The notes below the pieces were generated by a model. The model was not told where the DNA came from, ran no database searches, and saw only the letters and a program-made list of their open reading frames with translations. From Robertmurraya korlensis (GTDB lineage: Bacteria > Bacillota > Bacilli > Bacillales > Cytobacillaceae), in the NCBI RefSeq assembly GCF_023715225.1, contig NZ_JAMBNS010000008.1:186001-250000 (forward strand): a stretch of 64,000 nucleotides of DNA, given 5' to 3'. Both the position numbers and the translations under genes were made by a program. This document shows, in pieces, positions 1 to 8,504 of the stretch; position 1 is the stretch's first letter; each line of letters starts with the position of its first letter.

Positions 1-1862
1 GATCCTGTAGAGTTTACATGAATACTAATAAATAGATCTGCTTTTAGATCATTAGCCTTTTGTGAGCGATCTAATAGAGATACATAAGTATCGTCAGAAC
101 GTGACATGTAAACTTTATACCCTTGAGCAACGAGTAAAGCTTTAGCTTTATTCGCAACAGCTAGGTTTATGTTTGCTTCTTGATATCCACCAGCTACTGC
201 ACCAGGGTCATTGCCCCCGTGTCCAGGGTCTAAAAATACCTTCAATGGTTCTTTAAACGCTTGTGTAGCAGATACTGAAACACTTTGACCTTTAAGTACC
301 AATTTAATTTCTATTGCTTCTAATCTTTTTCCAAGGCCTTCCGTGCCGGCTTTCATTCCATTTTTAGCCCAGCCTAACCAACCGAAAGTCTGGGAGTGGA
401 CACGATAATAAACATCATAATACTTTGCTATGTCGCCAGTTAAATTAATCTTAATGGCTTCCAATCGCTTTGCTTGACCAGAAGTTCCAGAAACTTGCCC
501 GTTAGATACTTCATTTATCCACCCATAAGATTGTACATGGGTTGAATAAGTAATACCGCCACTGTAAGGGAGGTTTTCTAAATTAATTTTTATGGCTTCA
601 AGTCGTTTAGCCTGTCCTGAAGTTCCACTCATTGCACCATCTTTGACAGGTTGTAACCATCCGTATGTTTGAACATGGGTAGTATAAACTACTGAAGTTG
701 GTGTTATATAACGTCTTTCGGAGGAACCAGGTGCCTGTTCTCCCTTTTTAACAAGCACGATTTCTATAGCTTCAAGTCGCTTAGCAAGGCCAGAGGTACC
801 AGATGATTCTCCATTTTTAGCCCAACCTAACCAACCAAAGGTTTGTGCATGAACACGATAATACACATCATAATGGGTTGCCATTTCTCCTGTTAATTTT
901 ATTTGAATAGCCTCAACCCGTTTGCCTTCTCCAGTTGTGCCACTAATACTACCCGCAGGTACATTAGACATCCAACCATACTTTTGAACATGCGTTGTAT
1001 AGGTTAATCCTCCAGAATAAGGAGTATTTTCTAAGGAGATTTTAATTGCTTCTAACCGTTTTGCTTCGCCTTCAGTACCAGAAAGAGCACCATCTCTTAC
1101 AGCTTCTTGCCACCCAATTTTTTGTATATGGGTTGAATATGTTATTGATGGTACTTTGTTTGCTACAGTTGTGGTAGTAGCCGGGGTACTAGATTTACTG
1201 AATCTTGTAAGTGGCTGAACTTCCTTTATACTTTTTGTTGTTGGAGTAGCTTTTACCTCACTAACTGCATTAGATTCTATAGTTGTTGTATCTTTAACAA
1301 TATTTAAAGAATCATATTTTTCCTTTGTAATAACAAGCTTTTCACCACTTTGTCCGGATGAGTAATAAATTAGACCTTTATTTTCAATGACAGTATCATA
1401 TTCATCAACCGTTTTAACTTCTTCGATGGAAGTTCCATTGTTGTTTTGTACGACGATAGTGGATGAGTCCGTTAATTCTTGAGTGGTCACTATCTCGGAT
1501 TTAAATATATCAGCAACAATTATTCTATAGTTGATAATTTCTGTCTCATTTAAAGGCAACTCATTAAGTTCTTCGTTTACTTTCAGTGTGATGTCTTCTG
1601 TGGAATTTGAAGAATCAACAGAGGTTATATTCCCATTAACTGTTGTCTTTGAATCATCTGCCCAACCAGTTAATTTCAAGGTAATATTCCCATTCACTAT
1701 TACTTCTTTTTCTTCTCCATTATATTGAATGAAAAAGTAACTCGAGTCCTTTTGATAGTTATCTGTATTAGGACTTTCAAGAGCATAAACAAGGGTTCCA
1801 TTTGTAGAGAATATGAAACCTATTAAAAGTGTCCAAAATAAAAATAAAGCTTTTCCCTTCAT
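1..1862 (-). CDS. N-acetylmuramoyl-L-alanine amidase with six ChW repeats (3' end outside window)
   Basis: Secreted cell-wall hydrolase that would cut the bond between N-acetylmuramic acid and L-alanine. Reading leftwards, it starts with ATG after GGGGAG. A hydrophobic signal peptide is followed by a low-complexity region to about residue 235. Six ChW (clostridial hydrophobic W) repeats follow at about residues 239-521, each ending near KRLEAIKI or KRLEAIEI. An Amidase_3 domain then begins with the zinc-ligand motif LDPGHGGNDPG at about residue 541 and continues with a SIHVNS motif before the sequence runs off the window. The order of repeat types is A-B-C-A-B-C, the same as in the subtilase at 11-13 kb. 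ChW repeats are thought to bind surfaces, so wall targeting is an inference. The amidase call is firm; the C-terminus is unseen. Confidence 0.93.
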   Translation of the reverse strand, partial: MKGKALFLFWTLLIGFIFSTNGTLVYALESPNTDNYQKDSSYFFIQYNGEEKEVIVNGNITLKLTGWADDSKTTVNGNITSVDSSNSTEDITLKVNEELNELPLNETEIINYRIIVADIFKSEIVTTQELTDSSTIVVQNNNGTSIEEVKTVDEYDTVIENKGLIYYSSGQSGEKLVITKEKYDSLNIVKDTTTIESNAVSEVKATPTTKSIKEVQPLTRFSKSSTPATTTTVANKVPSITYSTHIQKIGWQEAVRDGALSGTEGEAKRLEAIKISLENTPYSGGLTYTTHVQKYGWMSNVPAGSISGTTGEGKRVEAIQIKLTGEMATHYDVYYRVHAQTFGWLGWAKNGESSGTSGLAKRLEAIEIVLVKKGEQAPGSSERRYITPTSVVYTTHVQTYGWLQPVKDGAMSGTSGQAKRLEAIKINLENLPYSGGITYSTHVQSYGWINEVSNGQVSGTSGQAKRLEAIKINLTGDIAKYYDVYYRVHSQTFGWLGWAKNGMKAGTEGLGKRLEAIEIKLVLKGQSVSVSATQAFKEPLKVFLDPGHGGNDPGAVAGGYQEANINLAVANKAKALLVAQGYKVYMSRSDDTYVSLLDRSQKANDLKADLFISIHVNSTG

Positions 1863-2050
1863 ATCCATCTCCCCGTCAGAATTTTAACAGTATAACTATG
1901 TTAGTCTAGCATAAAAAATGAGGAGGTAGATTAATAACTTGAAATTTTTATACAAAAAATAACAAATTCCGCAGAATTACATGACTACTATGAATATAAG
2001 ACAACCCTACAAAGAAGTGTCCACTCCACAAGGACAAAACCCATAGGTTT

Positions 2051-2123
2051 GTCCACGAGCGGTGACAGACACCCTAAAAAGACAAAACACCCAAAAGTGT
2101 CCACGGAGGGTGACAGACACCCA
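2051..2123. repeat. Pair of 25-bp direct repeats with GGGTGACAGACACCC core
   Basis: Two nearly identical 25-bp units (2051-2075 and 2099-2123) begin TGTCCACG and end GGTGACAGACACCC. The core is palindromic (GGTG...CACC). A similar block, joined by the same AAAAAGACAAAAC linker, lies at 4169-4245, so the two blocks bracket the xpaC-telA operon. The rest of the 1863-2311 gap shows no convincing gene. Confidence 0.8.
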
Positions 2124-2311
2124 GTCTCCCCATCGCTCTCAGCCTTGAGACCTAGATGCAAATACAAAGGAAGTCCATTTTGAACCTGGTCAATTTCGGG
2201 TATATTGGTTATAAACAACCTACACATAGATTCACTTAAACATGAAACCTTTTTAACAAATCGTTCGTATTACTTAGCATAGAAATCCCGAGAGGTCAGG
2301 AGTCGATTACA

Positions 2312-2968
2312 GTGAACTTCTTAATTGCAGTGCTTATATTTGTCTTTATCTCCATTCCAGCGGCCATTACGACTTGGCTAATTAGCTTTTTGGCTTTGAA
2401 TAATGGGTTCCTCACAGCATCAGGTATTTCACTTGCTGCAGGTGTCGTAGCTTATTTGATCGCCAATGGAATCGTAAAGGCAAAAACATTCAAGAAATAT
2501 AACATCTCGCGTAAAGAGTATGTATACATTAGAAAGAACCTAAAGGAAGCGAAGCCTAAGCTTCATAGATTAAGAAAGGCTTTCTTCCAAGTAAGAGATG
2601 TCGCAGCCTTTAAACAACAGCTTGACACACTACGAGTAGCAAACAAGATTTACTCAATCACTAAAAAGGAACCAAAGCGCTTTTATCAAGCGGAACCGTT
2701 CTACTATTCACACTTAGATTCAATGGTTGAGCTTGCAGAAAAATATGCTTTCCTATCTACACAACCAAAAAAGAACTCTGAATTGCTTATTTCTCTTCAA
2801 GATACAAAAATTGCTCTACGTGACCTTTCACATGTGATTGAAGAGGATTTAAACCAAGTGCTATCGAATGATATAGATAAACTGAACTTTGAGCTGGATG
2901 TGGTGAAGAAAATTACTCTTAAGCCGAAGAATCTAGACCCGAATGAAGAAAGTAGGAGAATCAAATGA
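2312..2968 (+). CDS. xpaC: XpaC-family membrane protein (5-bromo-4-chloroindolyl phosphate hydrolysis protein)
   Basis: Protein of 218 residues. Two hydrophobic segments at about residues 3-27 and 36-54 are followed by a basic, helical cytoplasmic part ending in a charged coiled stretch. It starts with GTG after an AGGAG site; there is no better upstream start. The family is named for a hydrolysis phenotype in Bacillus, but its biochemical role is not established. It overlaps telA by four bases (ATGA), so the two are translationally coupled. The xpaC-telA/yaaN pairing is conserved in Bacillus and supports the call. Confidence 0.85.
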   Translation: MNFLIAVLIFVFISIPAAITTWLISFLALNNGFLTASGISLAAGVVAYLIANGIVKAKTFKKYNISRKEYVYIRKNLKEAKPKLHRLRKAFFQVRDVAAFKQQLDTLRVANKIYSITKKEPKRFYQAEPFYYSHLDSMVELAEKYAFLSTQPKKNSELLISLQDTKIALRDLSHVIEEDLNQVLSNDIDKLNFELDVVKKITLKPKNLDPNEESRRIK

Positions 2969-4164
2969 CAAATCGTAACACAGAGCCGCAATTACAACGA
3001 GCAGCATCTAGCAGCAATATGTTAGACGATTTGCTCGGAAACCCATTTGCTGATCCGATTTCAGCACAGGACCAACCCATTTTAGCTACGCAACAAACAG
3101 ATAAGCCATTAAAGCTAATTGATGTCATCCCACCGGAGAACAGGGAGAAGGCATTCCAGCTAGCCCAACAAATCGACCCGAAAAATCATCAAGCGATCAT
3201 CACATACGGAACACAAGCCCAATCCAAGCTGATGACTTTTTCAAATTCGATGATTGAGCATGTGAAAAAAGAAGACATTGGAGAAGTGGGGGAGATCCTC
3301 TCTGACCTTATGAAGAAATTTAATGAGGTAAACCCCGACGAACTAAAGCCCGAAAAACGTACGATGTTCTCAAGAATGTTTGGGAAAATCCAAAACTCGC
3401 TCCAAGAAGTCCTGTCTAAATATCAGAAAACAGGTGCTCAAATCGACCGAATCAGTGTAAAGCTAGAGCGCTCAAAAAACACACTTATGAGTGATGTCGT
3501 GTTTCTCGAGAAACTATACGAGCACAATAAAGAATACTTCCACGCACTAAACGTATATATCGCAGCTGGGGAATTAAAATTAGATGAACTCAATCAATCG
3601 ACCATTCCGAAGCTTAAGCAGAAGGCAGAACAGACTCAAGACCAAATGGCGTTCCAAGAAGTAAATGACATGATGCAGTTTGCAGACCGCCTAGACAAGC
3701 GTATATACGATTTAAAGCTCAGCCGTGAAATAACAGTGCAAAGTGCACCACAAATTCGCTTGATTCAAAACACAAACCAAGCACTGATTGAAAAAATTCA
3801 ATCATCCATCATGACAGCTATTCCATTATGGAAAAACCAAGTGGCTATTGCATTAACTCTAATCCGTCAAAGAAACGCCGTAGAAGCTCAAAAGCAAGTC
3901 TCCAAAACAACTAACGAGCTATTACTCAAAAATGCGGAAATGTTAAAAACGAACACGATCGAAACAGCAAAAGAAAACGAGCGTGGACTAGTCGATATTG
4001 AGACGCTTAAGAAAACGCAAGAAAACCTCATCCAAACATTAGAGGAAACCATCCGCATTCAGCAAGAAGGTCGTGTCAAGCGTCGTCAAGCCGAGCACGA
4101 ACTAGCTCAAATGGAAGACGAACTAAAACAAAAGCTACTTGACTGGGGTACCAACCCGCGCTAA
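2965..4164 (+). CDS. telA: TelA/YaaN-family toxic anion resistance protein
   Basis: Soluble, almost wholly helical 399-residue protein. It belongs to the TelA family, linked to tellurite and other toxic-anion or envelope-stress resistance; the mechanism is unknown. Visible features are the family-typical central region around FMKK..EVNPDEL and FGKIQNSL, and long amphipathic helices to the end. It has no signal peptide. Its ATG overlaps the stop codon of xpaC, so it is the second gene of the operon. Right after its stop codon comes a repeat block with an 18-bp palindrome that may end or stabilise the transcript. Confidence 0.88.
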   Translation: MTNRNTEPQLQRAASSSNMLDDLLGNPFADPISAQDQPILATQQTDKPLKLIDVIPPENREKAFQLAQQIDPKNHQAIITYGTQAQSKLMTFSNSMIEHVKKEDIGEVGEILSDLMKKFNEVNPDELKPEKRTMFSRMFGKIQNSLQEVLSKYQKTGAQIDRISVKLERSKNTLMSDVVFLEKLYEHNKEYFHALNVYIAAGELKLDELNQSTIPKLKQKAEQTQDQMAFQEVNDMMQFADRLDKRIYDLKLSREITVQSAPQIRLIQNTNQALIEKIQSSIMTAIPLWKNQVAIALTLIRQRNAVEAQKQVSKTTNELLLKNAEMLKTNTIETAKENERGLVDIETLKKTQENLIQTLEETIRIQQEGRVKRRQAEHELAQMEDELKQKLLDWGTNPR

Positions 4165-4168
4165 AAGC

Positions 4169-4245
4169 GGGTGACAGACACCCCAAAAAGACAAAACTGA
4201 CCAAACTGTCCACGGAGGGTGTCTGTCACCCTTCGTGGACAGTTT
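4169..4245. repeat. Repeat block ending in a 43-bp near-perfect palindrome
   Basis: Begins five bases after the telA stop with GGGTGACAGACACCC, followed by the AAAAAGACAAAAC linker also seen at 2071-2088. It ends in an inverted repeat at 4203-4245. The outer arms of 12 bp (AAACTGTCCACG and its complement) and inner arms AGGGTG/CACCCT surround a TCTGT loop, with one G-T mispair. No T-run follows, so it is not a classical terminator. It resembles a REP/MITE-like unit. Confidence 0.8.
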
Positions 4246-4481
4246 ACCCTTATTTGTCCGCGTGGAGTGGACACTAGCGATAATACCGCCAGGGTATTCA
4301 TCCACCAACCATTAATTTCTCACAATTAACTCGTCTATTTTCTTCTCAATATACATCAGATACCATTTTAAAATCGCCCAAATAGCCAATGAAATTTAAC
4401 AAAAATTATGTTTAGGTAATAATAGTAATTAACCAATGATCTTAATTCATTTTGAGCAATGATCAGTTCTCCATTTTTCAA

Positions 4482-4511
4482 CCACCTCCACGTCGGAAGT
4501 GGTCTTTTTTT
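4482..4511 (+). terminator. Rho-independent terminator
   Basis: ACCAC-C-TCC pairs with GGA-A-GTGGT around an ACGTC loop, followed by seven T. It lies about 320 bases after telA and 85 bases before the yknW-like start, so it separates the two operons. Confidence 0.8.
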
Positions 4512-4596
4512 GTCGATTCCGTTTCCAAAAAATATCAAATCAAGTAAAATAAAATGTAGGAATACCGCAACAAATGCCAAATTATGGAGGAAACAT

Positions 4597-5259
4597 ATGA
4601 TCTATCGTGTACAATTGTTCCGCGGATTAAAGGACCCATACATCATTGGACACCAGTTGACAAAAGCAGAAAAAATAGAAGGAACTTGGAAGTATACGAT
4701 CATCCTCACTTTCGCCAGTTTCCTACTCTACTCAATCAGTGCTTATCTTGGGATAGGAAGCGATATTCTATCAAAACAAATCTATCAGTTAACGAGCGCG
4801 GATTTTGAAGCAACCAAGCTTCTCTTTGCAATTGGCCAAGTGCTCGCTGGAGTTCTCGGTACAATACTATTCATCTTTTTCCCTGCGCTTGTATTCTGGC
4901 TCTTTTCTGATACCTACTATATGAAACTAGTTAATATCCAGCTCATCATCACGACCATCATCCTACTAGAAAAAGCAATCAGTATCCCATTTCAATATTA
5001 TTTAGGTCTAGACCCGATGTCACTTCCATACTCACTTGGAGTCATTGCTCAGTATTTTACAGATTACCGGTATATCATCCTGGTCTTAGCACAAATCACA
5101 TTTTTTCAAATTTGGGTTATAGTCCTCCAATATACATATGTAAAGGCAGTAATGGACAGAAGCAAATCGGTCGTACTAGCTATCGTCATCTCAACCAACG
5201 TGTGTATCTGGCTTGTTCTTGCATTATTTTCATATATTGATTTCGAAAAATTACTATAA
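4597..5259 (+). CDS. YIP1-family membrane protein, YknW-like
   Basis: Integral membrane protein of 220 residues with about five transmembrane segments and a basic N-terminus (MIYRVQLFRG). The ATG follows a clear GGAGG. An in-frame ATG 138 bases upstream was rejected because it lies before the terminator and has no ribosome site. In B. subtilis the Yip1 protein YknW is encoded with the membrane-fusion protein YknX and the ABC transporter YknYZ, which protects against the SdpC toxin. Here a YknX-like gene follows by 16 bases, but no YknYZ does. The family call is moderately sure; function is inferred from the neighbour. Confidence 0.72.
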   Translation: MIYRVQLFRGLKDPYIIGHQLTKAEKIEGTWKYTIILTFASFLLYSISAYLGIGSDILSKQIYQLTSADFEATKLLFAIGQVLAGVLGTILFIFFPALVFWLFSDTYYMKLVNIQLIITTIILLEKAISIPFQYYLGLDPMSLPYSLGVIAQYFTDYRYIILVLAQITFFQIWVIVLQYTYVKAVMDRSKSVVLAIVISTNVCIWLVLALFSYIDFEKLL

Positions 5260-5275
5260 AGGAGTTGCTAGATTT

Positions 5276-6484
5276 ATGAACTGGAAAAAGTGGACAGTCA
5301 TCCTTGTGGGTGCTCTATTCATGATCGGCAATCTCTACCTAATATATAAAAAGGATAGCGAAATCAAGAGACTCAGCCATGTGAATACATGGACAACCGT
5401 GAAAGAGCAAAATTTAGTAGAATCCAAAACAGATGAAGGGCTCATCACCCCTGTAGAAGAGGAATATATCTACTATGAAGAAAACACGGGTGACTTCGGT
5501 TCTTTTCTTGTAAAAGAAGGGGATCAAGTAGAAGACAATACGCCTATTTTAGAGCTGTCATCTGTCAATATTGATGCAGCCATTTCTCAAAAGGAACTCG
5601 AGATTTCAAAGCTGGAAGACGAAATTGATGCACTTGAAGATAACATCGACAGCTTAGATGATTTACTAAGAGACATCGAGAGGTCCACAACAGAAGAGAA
5701 CGAGTCATCAAACACCATCATGGCCAACTCACTGGAAATTGAAATATATGAAAAAGAATTACAGTTAAGTAGATTAGAAGCAGAGTTAGATCAACAAGAG
5801 GAACAATTAGCAAGTATTGATGACAGCCTATCTAGTCTCACAATTAATAGCAGCATAACAGGTACAGTAAAAGAAGTTCGTCATGACCTGAACAATCCAA
5901 TCGTTACAATCGCATCCAATGAGCTACAGGTGGAAGCCACCCTTACCGAAAAAGAACACCCAGCCATTGAAGAAGGGATGAAGGTATATATAACGTCGCC
6001 TCTTCAAAAAGACAGAATGGAAGGAACCATTACAAGCATATCAACTCTTCCAAAGGTAGAACCGAAGGAAAAAAAGGAGACGCAGTACACATATACCATT
6101 CAAATGAATGAGCAGCCAGGTTTCCCGATACCATTTGGCTCACATGTTGATCTGAAAATCGTTACGAATGTAATAAGTAATGCCTTAACCATTTCAACAA
6201 AAGGTATTAAGGAAAAAGGGGCAAAGTCGTACATCTATGTGATCATGTCAAATGGAGCGATTGAACGCCGTCAAATTGAAACAGGATTACAACTTAACCA
6301 CGTAAAGGAAATAAAGGCAAATGCTACAAAGGATGAAAAAGTAGTCCTAACAGCAACAACACTGAAACACAACACGAAATTATACACATCACTCAATGTA
6401 AAGCAACTAGAAAAACAAGCATTCAAGAAACTAGGAAAGAAAGAGTCATTAAAATTAGCCGTAAAGGGCTTTGTAACCCAATAA
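5276..6484 (+). CDS. Periplasmic-adaptor / HlyD-like membrane fusion protein, YknX-like
   Basis: Protein of 402 residues. One N-terminal transmembrane anchor is followed by a lipoyl-like half with the EGDQVEDNTPILEL motif, a charged coiled-coil hairpin at about residues 100-190, the second lipoyl half (SSITGTVKEV) and beta-barrel domains. This is the architecture of adaptors that link ABC exporters to the envelope. The start is the ATG after AGGAG. It is co-transcribed with the YIP1-like gene and closed by a strong terminator, so its ABC partner must be elsewhere or missing. Substrate unknown. Confidence 0.82.
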   Translation: MNWKKWTVILVGALFMIGNLYLIYKKDSEIKRLSHVNTWTTVKEQNLVESKTDEGLITPVEEEYIYYEENTGDFGSFLVKEGDQVEDNTPILELSSVNIDAAISQKELEISKLEDEIDALEDNIDSLDDLLRDIERSTTEENESSNTIMANSLEIEIYEKELQLSRLEAELDQQEEQLASIDDSLSSLTINSSITGTVKEVRHDLNNPIVTIASNELQVEATLTEKEHPAIEEGMKVYITSPLQKDRMEGTITSISTLPKVEPKEKKETQYTYTIQMNEQPGFPIPFGSHVDLKIVTNVISNALTISTKGIKEKGAKSYIYVIMSNGAIERRQIETGLQLNHVKEIKANATKDEKVVLTATTLKHNTKLYTSLNVKQLEKQAFKKLGKKESLKLAVKGFVTQ

Positions 6485-6485
6485 G

Positions 6486-6517
6486 AAAAGGCAAACCAGA
6501 TTCCTGGTTTGCCTTTT
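6486..6517. terminator. Bidirectional terminator
   Basis: A 14-bp stem (AAAAGGCAAACCAG and its complement) with loop ATTC. It has A-runs and T-runs on both sides and serves the convergent yknX-like and sortase genes. Confidence 0.92.
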
Positions 6518-6519
6518 GT

Positions 6520-7167
6520 TTAGCTGCTAGATACGAGTGAAGCAACAAGAATGTACCGTTGTGGCGCATCACCGATAAAATCAAACGGATAACAAGTGGA
6601 TACCGTTAAGGTTGCTTTCGGTTTTGGTACAATCACGGTACGGTCATCTGCATCCACAATCCGCACACGGTTCACTCGGTAAGTAAATTCACCCGCCGAA
6701 GTAGTTACGACAAGCAAATCCCCTTTGCCCACTTCACCAAGCCTTCGAAACACAGTATCACGATGACCAGATAGAACAGAGTTATCTGACTCTCCAGGAA
6801 GGACACTTCCCGCGAAATGTCCAACTCCTTTTTCTAATTCCTCTTCAGCAGTGCCATGAATAATGGGGAGAGTGGCTTCGATTTTTGGAATAACTAAATT
6901 TCCAATATTTTCACCAATCTCCGGCTTTTTGGAATAAAGCTCCTCATCTTGACCGGTAGAAGCTTGTACCTCTTCTGTGTTTGCAGCAGACTTAGTTTCG
7001 GTAAATTCAACCTGTCCCATTTTGTAAAGAAAGAATCCCTTTAGAAACTTATAACTATTCGTTCCACTAAAAAAAATTCCGAAAGAAATGAGCAAAATAG
7101 AAACCACTAGAAGGATGGGGGCCTTTTTTTTCTTTTTTCTATTTTTTTCTTTCCTACTTAACATCAT
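6520..7167 (-). CDS. Class D sortase
   Basis: Membrane-anchored transpeptidase of 215 residues. A very basic N-terminus precedes one transmembrane segment at about residues 16-36, followed by the sortase beta-barrel. Catalytic residues are visible as His135 (LSGHRDT), Cys192 (STCYPF) and Arg204 (PQRYILV). Class D sortases attach proteins with LPXTA-like signals to the wall. The upstream gene, which overlaps this start by four bases, encodes such a protein ending in LPNTD, so enzyme and substrate form one operon. Confidence 0.92.
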   Translation of the reverse strand: MMLSRKEKNRKKKKKAPILLVVSILLISFGIFFSGTNSYKFLKGFFLYKMGQVEFTETKSAANTEEVQASTGQDEELYSKKPEIGENIGNLVIPKIEATLPIIHGTAEEELEKGVGHFAGSVLPGESDNSVLSGHRDTVFRRLGEVGKGDLLVVTTSAGEFTYRVNRVRIVDADDRTVIVPKPKATLTVSTCYPFDFIGDAPQRYILVASLVSSS

Positions 7168-8315
7168 TTTACAGATTCCCTCGTTCTAAGGCGTAAAAAT
7201 AGAAAGGCTCCAACAATAACGAATCCAAAACCGATTAACGCTCTATCAACATAATTAGAGTCAGTGTTTGGTAGTTTTCCACCTTTTACAGTCTTAGCAA
7301 CTGTTTTATTATTCGTAATAATTTCTTCAGCTTTTTGAATATCTTTTCCTGTCTCAGCAATAACCTCAGATCCAAACATGTCAGCCGTGAATAAAACATC
7401 TAATAGGAAATCACCACTAGTACTATAAACCTCTATTAACAAATCGTATCCCTCTGAAGAGGTCATCTTCATGAGAGACTCTATTGAAATAGCCGTTTTT
7501 ACACCATCCTTAACAAGGTAGTATTTCGTTTGGATTTGAAAAATATTTTGTAAATCATTAAAAATATCTAGAAGCTCAGCAATTTGTTCTGCTGTTAGCT
7601 CTTCCACATTTTCAAACTCTTCTAATCCAATCATTCTTTCGCTCAGTTCAAGTAGAGCAGCTTCGTCAAAATCAATCGCTTCAATGTGAAGGAACAATCT
7701 CTCAATTTCTTCTTCAGTAAGTCCAATAGAATCAAATAGCTTTTGAATTTCCTCCAATGCCTCTCCATCTGTTTGATAGATATCGATAGCAATCTCTAAA
7801 TCTTCAATATACTCATAATTCTCAATCGAATCATCAAACGTATTTAAGTATGCTTCTAATTCTTCTTTAGAACCAAATCCATACGCTTCCAAAAGATCCT
7901 GAAGATTATTTTCATCAATCGGGGTACCTACCCACTCATTTAGATAATAGTCTACATATTCACTTAGTTCTTCATTAAAAATTAGATAAGTGCCATCAAG
8001 AACATCCTGACCTTCTTCAATATCCCCATATTCTACAAGTAATTCATTTAATTCCTCACGAGTTAAATCAAACTCCACAAGTACTTGTTGAACACCTTCC
8101 TCTGATAGCGGAGTCCCTAACTCATCAACAGAATCAAAGTATTCTAAACCCCATTCCTTGCTTTCAAGATAATCAATGTAATCTTGCTTTTCCCAGCCGA
8201 TTTCCTCCAGAAACGCATCTACTTCTGGGTCATTTTGCTCAAGGGCAAAAGCCTTCGTTGGGATGAAGCTAAAACCAATTGCTAGAATAGAAAGTACAAT
8301 TAAAAACTGCCTCAT
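7164..8315 (-). CDS. Processed acidic surface protein with LPNTD sorting signal (sortase D substrate)
   Basis: Strongly acidic secreted protein of 383 residues. It has a signal peptide ending near AFA (residues 1-24), then Glu/Asp-rich helical repeats. Two related units near LGTPLSEEGVQQVL and VGTPIDENNLQDLL, each followed by a KEEL or REEL helix, suggest internal duplication. The C-terminus is a classic cell-wall sorting signal: LPNTD at about residue 348, a hydrophobic segment, then LRTRESVK. The ATG follows AGGAGG. It matches the 'processed acidic surface protein' family encoded beside class D sortases. Its function beyond wall display is unknown. Confidence 0.88.
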   Translation of the reverse strand: MRQFLIVLSILAIGFSFIPTKAFALEQNDPEVDAFLEEIGWEKQDYIDYLESKEWGLEYFDSVDELGTPLSEEGVQQVLVEFDLTREELNELLVEYGDIEEGQDVLDGTYLIFNEELSEYVDYYLNEWVGTPIDENNLQDLLEAYGFGSKEELEAYLNTFDDSIENYEYIEDLEIAIDIYQTDGEALEEIQKLFDSIGLTEEEIERLFLHIEAIDFDEAALLELSERMIGLEEFENVEELTAEQIAELLDIFNDLQNIFQIQTKYYLVKDGVKTAISIESLMKMTSSEGYDLLIEVYSTSGDFLLDVLFTADMFGSEVIAETGKDIQKAEEIITNNKTVAKTVKGGKLPNTDSNYVDRALIGFGFVIVGAFLFLRLRTRESVK

Positions 8316-8504
8316 AATTTCCTCCTAAATGGAAAAAGTATAGTACTAGAATAGTATAGTTTGAAAACGGTTATTTTGCTATAAGAACTTCTCAGTATTT
8401 GTAAAAAAATATAGAAACGACTCGAAACCTGTAAGGATGAAAAAATGTAAGCTTGAATGGTGAATATGGTAAAATTAAGAAAGTAAGTTACGAGGAGGAG
8501 AAGC

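Noticed and set aside
1531-1728. 65-codon plus-strand reading frame
   Set aside because: It lies antisense to the amidase gene, whose frame, signal peptide and domains are clear.
1988-2227. 79-codon minus-strand reading frame
   Set aside because: It is composed largely of the repeat units at 2051-2123 and has no ribosome site or family resemblance.
4459-4596. 46-codon N-terminal extension of the YIP1-like protein
   Set aside because: It overlaps the terminator at 4482-4511 and lacks a ribosome site; the ATG at 4597 has GGAGG.
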